From DATEMK01 sp035275625 (GTDB lineage Bacteria; Bacteroidota; Bacteroidia; AKYH767-A; OLB10), in contig DATEMK010000026.1 of assembly GCA_035275625.1 (NCBI GenBank), positions 1 through 18,206 of the forward strand: a stretch of 18,206 bases of DNA. Direction: 5' to 3'. The translations under genes were made by a program, and so were the position numbers. Each line of letters opens with the position of its first letter. Positions within the stretch are counted from its first letter, which is position 1. Positions 6,677-13,884 of the stretch are shown here, in pieces. The notes beneath the pieces are model-generated. The model had not been told where the DNA came from, did not search any database, and saw only the letters and a program-made list of their open reading frames with translations.

Positions 6677-8869
6677 TTATTTTATCGAAACCATTTCCCT
6701 GTACTTCGGCATCGTCCACATTTCATCATCCACAATCAGCTCCAGCTTGTCAACATGATAGCGGATGGTATCAAAATAAGGGCGCACTTTATCGCAATAA
6801 GCAATCGCTTTTTCGCGCGCATGTTCAATCTTGTTTGCCTTTTTGCGGGCTTCCGTCATCGCATCCGTATTCTTTTTTATGACGTTAATATGCTCCGAAA
6901 TTTCGGTGATAATATCCAATTGCGTTTGCCATGCATCGGCTTTAAGCCCTATGTCTTTCATGCCTTCCACATTTTCAACCAGCAGCTTCTGGTAACGGAT
7001 GGCAACAGGAATAATATGATTTATTGCCAGGTCGCCCATGACCCGCGATTCAATCTGGATTTTTTTAGTGTATGTTTCCAAAAGGATTTCATGACGTGCG
7101 TCCGCTTCGCGCTCGCTGAAAATATTATTGTCAACAAACACCTTTTTCGATTTTTTAGAAACCATTGCATCCATTGCAGGAGGAGAAGTAGTGATGTTTG
7201 AAAGACCGCGCTTCTTCGCTTCTTTCACCCACTCATCGCTGTAACCGTTGCCTTCAAAACGAATGCTTTTGGAATCCACAATATATTTACGCAGCACCTG
7301 CAAAATAGCATCGTCTTTCTTCTGTCCTTTATCTATTAAAGCATCCACCGCTTTGCGGAATTCTTTTAACTGGTTTGCCACAATCACATTGAGAACACCC
7401 ATTGCCCCGCTGCTGTTTGCCGAAGAACCCACAGCGCGGAATTCAAATTTGTTTCCTGTAAATGCAAAAGGCGATGTACGGTTACGATCCGTATTGTCAA
7501 GAAGTATTTCAGGAATTCTGCCGATATTTATTTTCACATCCGTTTTTTCTTCCGGGCTCATTTTTTCATTTTTCACTTTCTTTTCAATGTCATCCAGCAC
7601 CGCGCTCAATTGCCCGCCAAGGAAAATAGACATGATTGCCGGAGGCGCTTCATTGGCGCCAAGCCGGTGATCGTTGCTTGCCGAAGCAATGCTTGCTCTC
7701 AGCAGATCAGCATGTTCATGAACTGCTTTTATTGTATTGATAAAAAAAGTGAGGAACCAAAGATTTGTTTTAGGAGTATTGCCAGGTGATAAAAGATTTT
7801 TACCGGTGTTCGTACTTATGCTCCAGTTATTATGTTTTCCCGAACCATTGATTCCTGCATACGGTTTTTCATGCAGCAACACTTTAAAATGATGCCGCTT
7901 CGCCACCTTGTCCATTAAATCCATCAGCAATTGGTTATGATCAACAGCAAGATTTATTTCTTCAAATACAGGCGCACATTCAAACTGGCTTGGCGCCACT
8001 TCATTGTGACGCGTTTTTAACGGGATGCCTAATTTATGCGCTTCAATTTCAAAATCAGACATGAAAGAAGCCACCCGTGAAGGGATGCTCCCGAAATAAT
8101 GATCTTCCAATTGCTGACCTTTTGCAGGAGGGTGGCCAAATAAAGTTCTGCCCGTCATTTCAAGATCGGGACGTGCATTGTAAACATCAATGTCAATAAG
8201 AAAATATTCCTGTTCGATTCCTAACGTAGCATGTACGCGAGTAACATTTTTGTCAAAATACTGGCAAACAGGAACAGCAGCTTCGTCCAGTGCATGGAGC
8301 GCTTTTAATAATGGCGTTTTGTAATCAAGGGTTTCACCCGTATAAGAAACAAAGATGGTAGGAATGCATAAAGTTTTCCCCGAACGGCTTTCCATAATAA
8401 ATGCAGGAGAAGTAGGGTCCCATGCCGTATAACCACGGGCTTCAAATGTATTTCGGATACCACCGCTCGGAAAGCTGCTTGCATCAGGCTCCTGCTGCGC
8501 AAGTGCGCTCCCCGAAAAATTTTCAATCGCCTTGCCGTCTCCCGAAAGTTCAAAAAACGAATCATGTTTTTCAGCAGTTGATCCTGTCAAAGGCTGAAAC
8601 CAATGTGTGTAATGAGTTGCATTTTTACTGATAGCCCATGCCATCATTGCAGTAGCGACCTGCTCCGCAACTTTACGGTTAATCTGCTGACCGCTTTCTA
8701 TAGCCTGCATCACTTCTTTATAAACTTCTTTTGAAAGAAATTTCTGCATGGTGTCCTTTGTAAAAACATTGGAGGAGAAATAATCGGAAATTTTTGCTGA
8801 GGGTGGTGTAATGATCACCGGGGTGCGGGCGATACTGGCCTCAAGGGCTTTAAATCGTAAGTTGGACAT
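6677..8869 (-). CDS. glnN: Glutamine synthetase type III
   Basis: ATP-dependent synthesis of glutamine from glutamate and ammonia. With 730 residues from MSNLRFKALE it fits the GSIII family (about 700-730), which is unlike GSI (about 470) and common in Bacteroidota and cyanobacteria. The family-specific N-terminal region is followed by GIEQEYFLID (217-226, metal-binding glutamates), KTRHNEVAPSQFE (285-297), NGSGKHNNWS (341-350, the glutamate/ATP-site histidine region) and a long helical C-terminus. The frame is open up to 8959, but I choose the ATG at 8869: the protein then starts as in relatives, and a TAGCTTTG promoter box lies just upstream. It is the ammonia-assimilating enzyme of the window; ammonia from urea released by allantoicase could feed it, though no urease is seen here. 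Confidence 0.96.
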   Translation of the reverse strand: MSNLRFKALEASIARTPVIITPPSAKISDYFSSNVFTKDTMQKFLSKEVYKEVMQAIESGQQINRKVAEQVATAMMAWAISKNATHYTHWFQPLTGSTAEKHDSFFELSGDGKAIENFSGSALAQQEPDASSFPSGGIRNTFEARGYTAWDPTSPAFIMESRSGKTLCIPTIFVSYTGETLDYKTPLLKALHALDEAAVPVCQYFDKNVTRVHATLGIEQEYFLIDIDVYNARPDLEMTGRTLFGHPPAKGQQLEDHYFGSIPSRVASFMSDFEIEAHKLGIPLKTRHNEVAPSQFECAPVFEEINLAVDHNQLLMDLMDKVAKRHHFKVLLHEKPYAGINGSGKHNNWSISTNTGKNLLSPGNTPKTNLWFLTFFINTIKAVHEHADLLRASIASASNDHRLGANEAPPAIMSIFLGGQLSAVLDDIEKKVKNEKMSPEEKTDVKINIGRIPEILLDNTDRNRTSPFAFTGNKFEFRAVGSSANSSGAMGVLNVIVANQLKEFRKAVDALIDKGQKKDDAILQVLRKYIVDSKSIRFEGNGYSDEWVKEAKKRGLSNITTSPPAMDAMVSKKSKKVFVDNNIFSEREADARHEILLETYTKKIQIESRVMGDLAINHIIPVAIRYQKLLVENVEGMKDIGLKADAWQTQLDIITEISEHINVIKKNTDAMTEARKKANKIEHAREKAIAYCDKVRPYFDTIRYHVDKLELIVDDEMWTMPKYREMVSIK

Positions 8870-8893
8870 ATAGATTTTATGTTTTTTTTTGCG

Positions 8894-8925
8894 CAAAGCT
8901 ATAAAAAAACAGGGGGTATGTTCAG
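8894..8925 (-). promoter_or_regulatory. Probable promoter of glnN
   Basis: On the minus strand TAGCTTTG (8894-8901) matches the Bacteroidota -7 consensus exactly and lies 24 bases before the chosen ATG at 8869. Upstream, TCTG at a spacing of about 21 is a one-mismatch candidate for the -33 box. A long T-run on the plus strand (8882-8890) gives an A-rich leader. The box falls inside the reading frame of the longer alternative start, which argues for the shorter protein. Confidence 0.45.
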
Positions 8926-9126
8926 AAAAAACCATAAATTTCTTACCAGACCCCCTCAAAAATTGAATGTCAAAGGAATAAAATGTTAATTTTTATTAAC
9001 AACCCCCCAATTTTTCAAATAAATTACTTATTCCAGACAAGTTCTTGTTAAGAATTCAGAAATTAATTTCTTCAGCGATTAAATTTTGATTTAGTAATTT
9101 CGTCCATAAATCTAAACTATTAAAAC

Positions 9127-10068
9127 ATGAAAAAGCGTTTACTCATTACCGGTTACCTGTGTGCAGCTTCGACATTATTGTTTGCTCAAACTACGACAAT
9201 TACCCTCCAACCCAACGCTGCTGCCGGAAAAGATGCAGAAGTATTTAGTTGCGTTCCCTGTGGTTATGATGTGAGAAATTTCGGGACCAAAAAGGATTTA
9301 GATGCTATTGCATGGACAAATAACGGTGATAACAGCAATGTGCGTTCATTGATTCAATTTGATTTAAGCGCTATTCCTGCAGGGGCGACAATTACGGATG
9401 CGCGGTTATCACTTTATAATAATCCGACCAGCGATGAAGGAGGACATTTCACGTCTTTTTTTAATCCGAATACAAGTGTACTTCAAAGAATCACTTCAAG
9501 CTGGGATGAACTTACTGTAACATGGAACACTCAGCCAACCGTCAGCAATCTTAACAAGGTAACGCTTTCTGCCACTACTTCTTCTCATCAGAATTTTCTT
9601 AACATAGATGTAAGGGCATTGGTCGCGGATATGCTGCTTCATCCAACAACAAGCTTTGGTTTCAGGCTGAAATTAACAACGGAAAAAAAGTTCAGAAAAT
9701 TAATTTTTGCTTCAAGTGACCATGCTACCGCTTCGATACGGCCTAAATTAGTCGTCACGTACAGCGGGCCTGCACCAAAGATGGCAGGAAATGGAAATGA
9801 ACAATCAAAAAATTCAACTGGTTCGTTTGATATTTTCCCTAATCCTGCGAAAGATTTAGTAACTATTTCCATTCATGAAAACGGAAGCAGTTCCGCAACG
9901 TTAAAAATTTATAATTTGACGGGAAATGAAATTTATAACCGTTCATTGCAATTAGAAAATGGTGCCAATTCAATTTCTTTACAAACTGACGCATGGGCAA
10001 AAGGAATATATTTTATTGCAATTAAAACTTCAAACGGGGTCGTTACACAAAAACTAATTGTAGAATAA
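9127..10068 (+). CDS. Secreted DNRLRE-domain protein with T9SS type A C-terminal sorting domain
   Basis: 313 residues. A clear signal peptide (MKKRLLITGY to LLFAQ, about 1-21) is followed by a beta-sandwich DNRLRE-type domain (about 22-212): GKDAEVF, NVRSLIQFDLSAIPAGATITDARLSL split over 71-96, SSWDELTVTWNTQP and RPKLVVTY are its typical strands. A short linker (213-232) leads to a Por-type sorting domain (about 234-313) with FDIFPNPAKDLVTI, LKIYNLTGNEIY, WAKGIYFIAI and final KLIVE. Such proteins cross the outer membrane through the type IX system and are attached or released at the surface. DNRLRE domains often bind polysaccharide or act as structural modules; no catalytic domain is seen. 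A CVPC pair (42-45) could form a disulfide. It stands alone, divergent from glnN, with a weak TAATTTCG box at 9095-9102. Confidence 0.9.
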   Translation: MKKRLLITGYLCAASTLLFAQTTTITLQPNAAAGKDAEVFSCVPCGYDVRNFGTKKDLDAIAWTNNGDNSNVRSLIQFDLSAIPAGATITDARLSLYNNPTSDEGGHFTSFFNPNTSVLQRITSSWDELTVTWNTQPTVSNLNKVTLSATTSSHQNFLNIDVRALVADMLLHPTTSFGFRLKLTTEKKFRKLIFASSDHATASIRPKLVVTYSGPAPKMAGNGNEQSKNSTGSFDIFPNPAKDLVTISIHENGSSSATLKIYNLTGNEIYNRSLQLENGANSISLQTDAWAKGIYFIAIKTSNGVVTQKLIVE

Positions 10069-10077
10069 AAAAACCTT

Positions 10078-10536
10078 TCATTTTAGAATTACCAAACCTT
10101 TATCAGTCAATTTCACTTTTCGGTGGCCTATTACCGAAGGTTTAGAGCTGTCAGAATCATATCCTAACTGATCACACAACACACTTCCATCGGAAAATAT
10201 TTCTTTTGGAGAAAGCCCGAATTTGTTTTCATCTTTCAGGAGAAATTCCAGTGTGCCATTTTTATTCAGCCATATTGCCCAACCGCCACCTGTTGTGCTT
10301 TTGCCAATGGTTTCTTTTATCTGGCATGAATAGTACACTAAAACATCCTGGGTACTGTCGCGATTAAGGTCACCTGCAAGAAAGTTTACAATTGCACAGC
10401 TTCTTCCTTCGCCAGCGATTTTTATTTCATTTTTTTTAAATGCAGAATCAATGTCATTTTTTGTGATTTGCGAAAATGATTTTTGATGAACGAGGTTTAA
10501 AGAAGATAGCAGAAATAAGAAAATAATTTTTTTCAT
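10078..10536 (-). CDS. Small exported protein of unknown function with an FG-GAP-like segment
   Basis: 152 residues from the ATG at 10536; an ATG two codons earlier (10542) is equally possible. The N-terminus is a signal peptide (MKKIIFLFLLSSLNLVHQKSF, cut after FSQ by inspection). The segment LAGDLNRDSTQDVLVYYSC resembles the D-x-N-x-D calcium-binding loop of FG-GAP and VCBS repeats (D-L-N-R-D). Cysteines follow in RSCAI and YYSCQI and later in VLCDQL. The rest is a small beta-rich protein that I do not recognise. It begins three bases after the tatA-like stop and so is probably translated from the same mRNA. Its 3' end converges on the DNRLRE gene with nine bases between. Likely periplasmic. 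Confidence 0.7.
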   Translation of the reverse strand: MKKIIFLFLLSSLNLVHQKSFSQITKNDIDSAFKKNEIKIAGEGRSCAIVNFLAGDLNRDSTQDVLVYYSCQIKETIGKSTTGGGWAIWLNKNGTLEFLLKDENKFGLSPKEIFSDGSVLCDQLGYDSDSSKPSVIGHRKVKLTDKGLVILK

Positions 10537-10545
10537 TATCATGAT

Positions 10546-10869
10546 TTATTTTTTTTCATCGTCCTGCCCGAAAATTTTTCGCTCAGGAGCTTTATATTCA
10601 GGGGAAATATTTGAAGAATTAATGTCCGGGTCCGTGATCTTTTCTTCTGCTTTCTGTTGCAGTGGCTTTTTCTCCTCAACATTCATTGAAGTTTCCATCT
10701 CACTTCTTACATCATTCATTGCATTCCGGAATTCACGTGTGGCTTTCCCCATGCCTTTCGCAATTCCGGGAATGGATTTAGAGCCAAAAAATAAAAGTAC
10801 CACTACAAATATCAGCAGCAGCTCACCGCCTCCGAGACTGTCAAGAAAAAGAATTATTCCTTTTATCAT
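10546..10869 (-). CDS. Twin-arginine translocase TatA/TatE-family protein
   Basis: 107 residues: a short N-terminal stretch, one membrane helix (about 14-29, GGELLLIFVVVLLFFG), the FG hinge (FFGSKSIPGIAKGMGKATREF) and an amphipathic helix running into NAMNDVRSEM, then a long charged, probably disordered tail (about 65-107). This is the TatA/B/E layout; the basic SKSIPGIAKGMGKA sequence fits TatA better than TatB. TatA forms the pore that moves folded twin-arginine substrates across the inner membrane. No tatC or tatB is nearby, so partners lie elsewhere. It is 82 bases downstream of puuD, with a promoter-like TATTTTTG box between, so it may not belong to the urate operon. Bacteroidota often carry several tatA-like genes and I cannot tell which this is. 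Confidence 0.88.
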   Translation of the reverse strand: MIKGIILFLDSLGGGELLLIFVVVLLFFGSKSIPGIAKGMGKATREFRNAMNDVRSEMETSMNVEEKKPLQQKAEEKITDPDINSSNISPEYKAPERKIFGQDDEKK

Positions 10870-10889
10870 GCAAACAAATATTTATAAAA

Positions 10890-10897
10890 CAAAAATA
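10890..10897 (-). promoter_or_regulatory. Possible -7 promoter box of the tatA-like gene
   Basis: On the minus strand TATTTTTG, an exact TAnnTTTG match, 20 bases before the ATG at 10869. No convincing TTTG lies at the expected distance upstream. Confidence 0.33.
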
Positions 10898-10951
10898 GCG
10901 ACTTTAAAACGAAATGCGGGAAAAGAATATGTTTTATAATCAATAAAAGTG

Positions 10952-12361
10952 TCAGTTGATTTTCGCTCCCTGCTCAATCCACACACCAATCAGTTCTCTT
11001 TCTTCTTCTGTAATCCCTGTTTTGTTTCCTTGCGGCATTGTTTTGGTTTGAACAGCCCGGACTAAAATTCTGTCAGCATGTTTTTTAACCTCTTGCGGAG
11101 TATCAAACATGATTCCGTTCGGTGCAATTTTATTTACATCATCTGTCGGCCTGGATGAATGACAACTGGTACAATGTTTTTGAATAACAGGTTGTACCTG
11201 GATGAAAGAAACAGGCGGCAATTCTTTTGCAGATTTTTTTCGCTTTGGCGCAGTAACAATTATCAATGCAAGAATGGCAACTGTTGCAAAAGGAATCATC
11301 CACTTTGCATAAATTCCTTTTTCGTAAAGATTGATGAAATGACGAACTGCAACACTTGCCAATGTCAGTCCGGCAAGAATGATCCAGTTAAAATTATTTC
11401 CGAATGTGGTGGGGAAATGATTGCTGATCATTATGAAAATTACAGGCAATGTAATGTAGTTGTTATGCAAGGAACGCAAGCCTGCAATTTTTCCGAGTTC
11501 GGGATTCACAGGTTGATTTGCTTTAGCTGCTGCAAGAAGCGCCTTTTGTGACGGAATAATGCAGAAAAAAACATTTCCTGCCATGACCGTTCCAAGCAAG
11601 CCACCCACCAGCATAAATGCAGCGCGTCCGCTTAAAAATTTAGAAAGAAAAAAAGAAATTGCGGCAACAATCAAAAAACCAATCACAGCAAATAATTTTT
11701 TCTTTTGAAGCAAGGATGTATTACACATCCAGTCATAAATAAACCATCCGAAAAACATGGTTCCGCTTCCAATTAAAATTGCAGCAAGCGAACTTATTTC
11801 TCTTACCGATGCATCTACCATCACCGCTTTTGCATTCATAAAATAAACCAGTGTCAGCAGCAGCATCCCGGTAAGCCAGGTGAAATAGGCTTCATATTTA
11901 AACCAATGCAGGGTTTTTGGAATTTCTGAAGGAGCAGATTTATATTTCTCCACATAATAAAATCCGCCACCATGAATTGCCCAGAGATTTCCGGCTAATT
12001 CATCCCGTAAATTTTCAGTTCTGTTTAAACTGTTTTCAAGAAAAATAAAATAGAACGAAGCGCCAATCCATGCAATGCCGAACACCACATGCGCCCATCG
12101 AAGAATTAAGTTAAGCCATTCCAGCACATGTGATTCAAGATGATATTTTGCAGTGAAGAAATATGCAATGTAAATTAAAGGAACAAGGAATGTAAAAAAA
12201 TAAAATACATTGCGATAGGTTTTTATTTCGCTTTTGGTTTCTGAAACACTATCCGAATTATTTTGAGACAATGAATGATAAGCCCGGGCACAAACAAACG
12301 CCACAATTAACAGCAGAAAAAAAACAGCAAGAAAAAAATATTCTGTTGTTGAAAATTGCAT
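10952..12361 (-). CDS. puuD: Membrane urate hydroxylase with C-terminal cytochrome c domain
   Basis: Oxidises urate to 5-hydroxyisourate in the inner membrane, passing electrons to cytochrome c rather than making hydrogen peroxide as soluble uricase does. 469 residues: about eight membrane helices (roughly 5-26, 52-70, 86-108, 160-176, 190-212, 222-240, 247-270, 300-370) form the urate-oxidase N-terminal domain, with LRWAHVVFGIAWIGASFYF (88-106) and LHWFKYEAYFTWLTGM (151-166) as family signatures. A short linker leads to a cytochrome c domain (about 385-469) with the heme-binding CTSCH (397-401) and a likely axial Met in TMPQGN (442). The frame is open to a GTG at 12397, but that lies inside a repeat; the ATG at 12361 starts the protein directly at the first helix. 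It is the last gene of the purine cluster and, chemically, its first step. Confidence 0.93.
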   Translation of the reverse strand: MQFSTTEYFFLAVFFLLLIVAFVCARAYHSLSQNNSDSVSETKSEIKTYRNVFYFFTFLVPLIYIAYFFTAKYHLESHVLEWLNLILRWAHVVFGIAWIGASFYFIFLENSLNRTENLRDELAGNLWAIHGGGFYYVEKYKSAPSEIPKTLHWFKYEAYFTWLTGMLLLTLVYFMNAKAVMVDASVREISSLAAILIGSGTMFFGWFIYDWMCNTSLLQKKKLFAVIGFLIVAAISFFLSKFLSGRAAFMLVGGLLGTVMAGNVFFCIIPSQKALLAAAKANQPVNPELGKIAGLRSLHNNYITLPVIFIMISNHFPTTFGNNFNWIILAGLTLASVAVRHFINLYEKGIYAKWMIPFATVAILALIIVTAPKRKKSAKELPPVSFIQVQPVIQKHCTSCHSSRPTDDVNKIAPNGIMFDTPQEVKKHADRILVRAVQTKTMPQGNKTGITEEERELIGVWIEQGAKIN

Positions 12362-12373
12362 TTGATTTTTGTT

Positions 12374-12431
12374 GCCACGAATTACACTAATTGTCACTAA
12401 TTAATTCGTGTTAATTCGTGAAATTAGTGGC
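12374..12431. repeat. 58-bp near-palindromic repeat, copy 1
   Basis: Bounded by GCCAC and GTGGC, it is made of three CAC(G/T)AATT-type units on each arm around a central AATTAATT, with a few unpaired positions (G-A, T-C). It fills the gap between the DUF6986-type gene and puuD: on the minus strand its first bases give the upstream gene its last codon, CAC, and its TAA stop, and it ends 12 bases before the puuD ATG. A related copy lies at 16995-17052. Such units recall a widespread interspersed repeat of Bacteroidota; no coding potential. Confidence 0.9.
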
Positions 12432-13860
12432 GGATCTTTCTTCTATTGGTTAAAATTTTATAAAACGACCTGCTTCTTATTTCTTCCAAAGTCAATCCTG
12501 TTACCAATGCTTCTTCTTCTGAAATTGCACCGCAGTTCATTGCTTTCAAAAAATAATTTAACAGGCCCTGCCCTGTTGCTGCGTCATCAAATATATCCCC
12601 TGATAAAGTTGCCTGCGCAGATTTCCCGACAAAATGTTTTAAGCGGATAGCCGCATCTTCATAACTCTCTAAAAAGAAAACATACGTAGCTGCATAACGC
12701 ATCGGAAGTTGAGCAGGATTCAAATCCCAACCCTGGTAAAAGCCATTGATTAATGAATGCATCGTATGATCATAACCTGTTTTCCATGCACGATGCACCA
12801 CTTCGCGATTTTCTTTTTCTTGCTGCCTGGTCAGTTTTTCTCCGCGATGCGGACCGACAGGCATTACATTCGTTGCGCCATCGCTCAGCATGATTCCGGT
12901 TCCGCCTAATGCAACGCGCGTCATGTGATGGGCAAAATCACACACAGGATGACCCATGGTTTGATACTTTGCAGTGATGTTGCATGATGCCGTGTAATCA
13001 TACGTTCCGAAATGCGCTGCAATGCATCTCCCCTTACTTGCGCGGATAAATTTCATCAATGGATTTTTTCCATCATCATCCATCACCGCCTGTGTCGCTT
13101 CCACCATCATTTCCATTTTCAAAATACCTTCGGATAAATTATTTTGTTTTTCGATTATTTCGAAAAGCTTTACCAATGCTTCTACCTGTTGCGGGATCGT
13201 AACTTTCGGGAGCATCACCACAAAATTGTCCGGCAGCTTCCTGTTTGTTTTTTCTAAAAGCGTGGTGAGAAAAATATCGAGTGTGCGCACTCCGCGGTAT
13301 TTTAAATCTTCGGTGAATGGTTTAATGCGGATGCCGATGAAAGGAGAAATGGTTTTTTCTTTCATTCCTTTTGCAAGTTCGGTTGCGACAGTTACAGCAG
13401 TGCTGTCTTCTTCTTCATCTGAACGGTTTCCAAACCCGTCTTCAAAATCAATCCTGAAATCTTCAACGGCTTCGCGTTCTAACTTTGCAATTATTTTTTT
13501 ATAAACAGTGTATGGCAGCCATGCTGAATTTTTTTTGCGATCTTCTTCTTTCATCTTATCCAGCCGCGCAACCAGCTTTTTAATTTCTGATCCTGTTTTT
13601 GGCAACGATTTATGACCGGGTAATTCCAGCAGGTTTGCAAGCACAGCAAAATCGGGAGCGTAAGTTGTAAAACTTTTCAGCGCGGCTTTTCCGAGCTTTG
13701 GAATGCTGTCGCTTTTAAAAAGATTGGCTCCGCCATAAACTGTATGGACCGGCTGCCTGTCGGGTTTATCTCCGGGATAAATATTTTGGAAAGCAAGATT
13801 AGCTTGCTTCAATTCATCTAATACAATATTTTTTTCACTCTCCGAAATTGATAACTTCAT
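12424..13860 (-). CDS. CitE/malate-synthase-like TIM-barrel enzyme (DUF6986-type) in the urate cluster
   Basis: 478 residues. It shows the hallmarks of the HpcH/CitE/malate synthase barrel: DFEDGFG (138-144), IRIKPF (177-182, substrate arginine), MLPKV (216-220), MEMMVEATQ (249-257, metal-binding glutamate), AHFGTYDYTAS (282-292, metal-binding aspartate) and GWDLNPAQLP (377-386). These enzymes make or break C-C bonds beside a carboxylate, often with glyoxylate or an acyl-CoA. It is longer than CitE (about 290) and shorter than malate synthase G. I recognise the group sometimes annotated as aldolase or 'phosphoenolpyruvate kinase' and now as DUF6986; no reaction is established to my knowledge. 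Its place between uraH/uraD and puuD suggests it handles the two-carbon end product, glyoxylate, which is inference. The final His and stop are supplied by the repeat at 12374-12431. Confidence 0.8.
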   Translation of the reverse strand: MKLSISESEKNIVLDELKQANLAFQNIYPGDKPDRQPVHTVYGGANLFKSDSIPKLGKAALKSFTTYAPDFAVLANLLELPGHKSLPKTGSEIKKLVARLDKMKEEDRKKNSAWLPYTVYKKIIAKLEREAVEDFRIDFEDGFGNRSDEEEDSTAVTVATELAKGMKEKTISPFIGIRIKPFTEDLKYRGVRTLDIFLTTLLEKTNRKLPDNFVVMLPKVTIPQQVEALVKLFEIIEKQNNLSEGILKMEMMVEATQAVMDDDGKNPLMKFIRASKGRCIAAHFGTYDYTASCNITAKYQTMGHPVCDFAHHMTRVALGGTGIMLSDGATNVMPVGPHRGEKLTRQQEKENREVVHRAWKTGYDHTMHSLINGFYQGWDLNPAQLPMRYAATYVFFLESYEDAAIRLKHFVGKSAQATLSGDIFDDAATGQGLLNYFLKAMNCGAISEEEALVTGLTLEEIRSRSFYKILTNRRKIRH

Positions 13861-13884
13861 AAAAACATTTTATTTCCTGCTTAA

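Noticed and set aside
6755..7670. Plus-strand open frames opposite glnN (6755-7201 and 7248-7670)
   Set aside because: They are antisense to conserved glutamine synthetase motifs, have no family resemblance and carry low-complexity composition typical of shadow frames.
8870..8959. 30-residue longer N-terminus of glutamine synthetase
   Set aside because: It is an open frame only; it overlaps a TAnnTTTG promoter box and a T-run, and the shorter form matches GSIII starts.
12362..12397. Longer puuD start at a GTG at 12397
   Set aside because: The extra 12 residues are encoded by the 58-bp repeat and its flank and precede the first membrane helix; the ATG at 12361 fits the family.
13022..13504. 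160-codon plus-strand open frame opposite the CitE-like gene
   Set aside because: Serine/phenylalanine-rich shadow of a well-supported gene; no start signal or recognisable domain.
12424..13860. Naming the CitE-like protein malate synthase or phosphoenolpyruvate kinase
   Set aside because: Length and motif spacing do not match malate synthase A or G closely, and I see no kinase motif; only the superfamily is supported.
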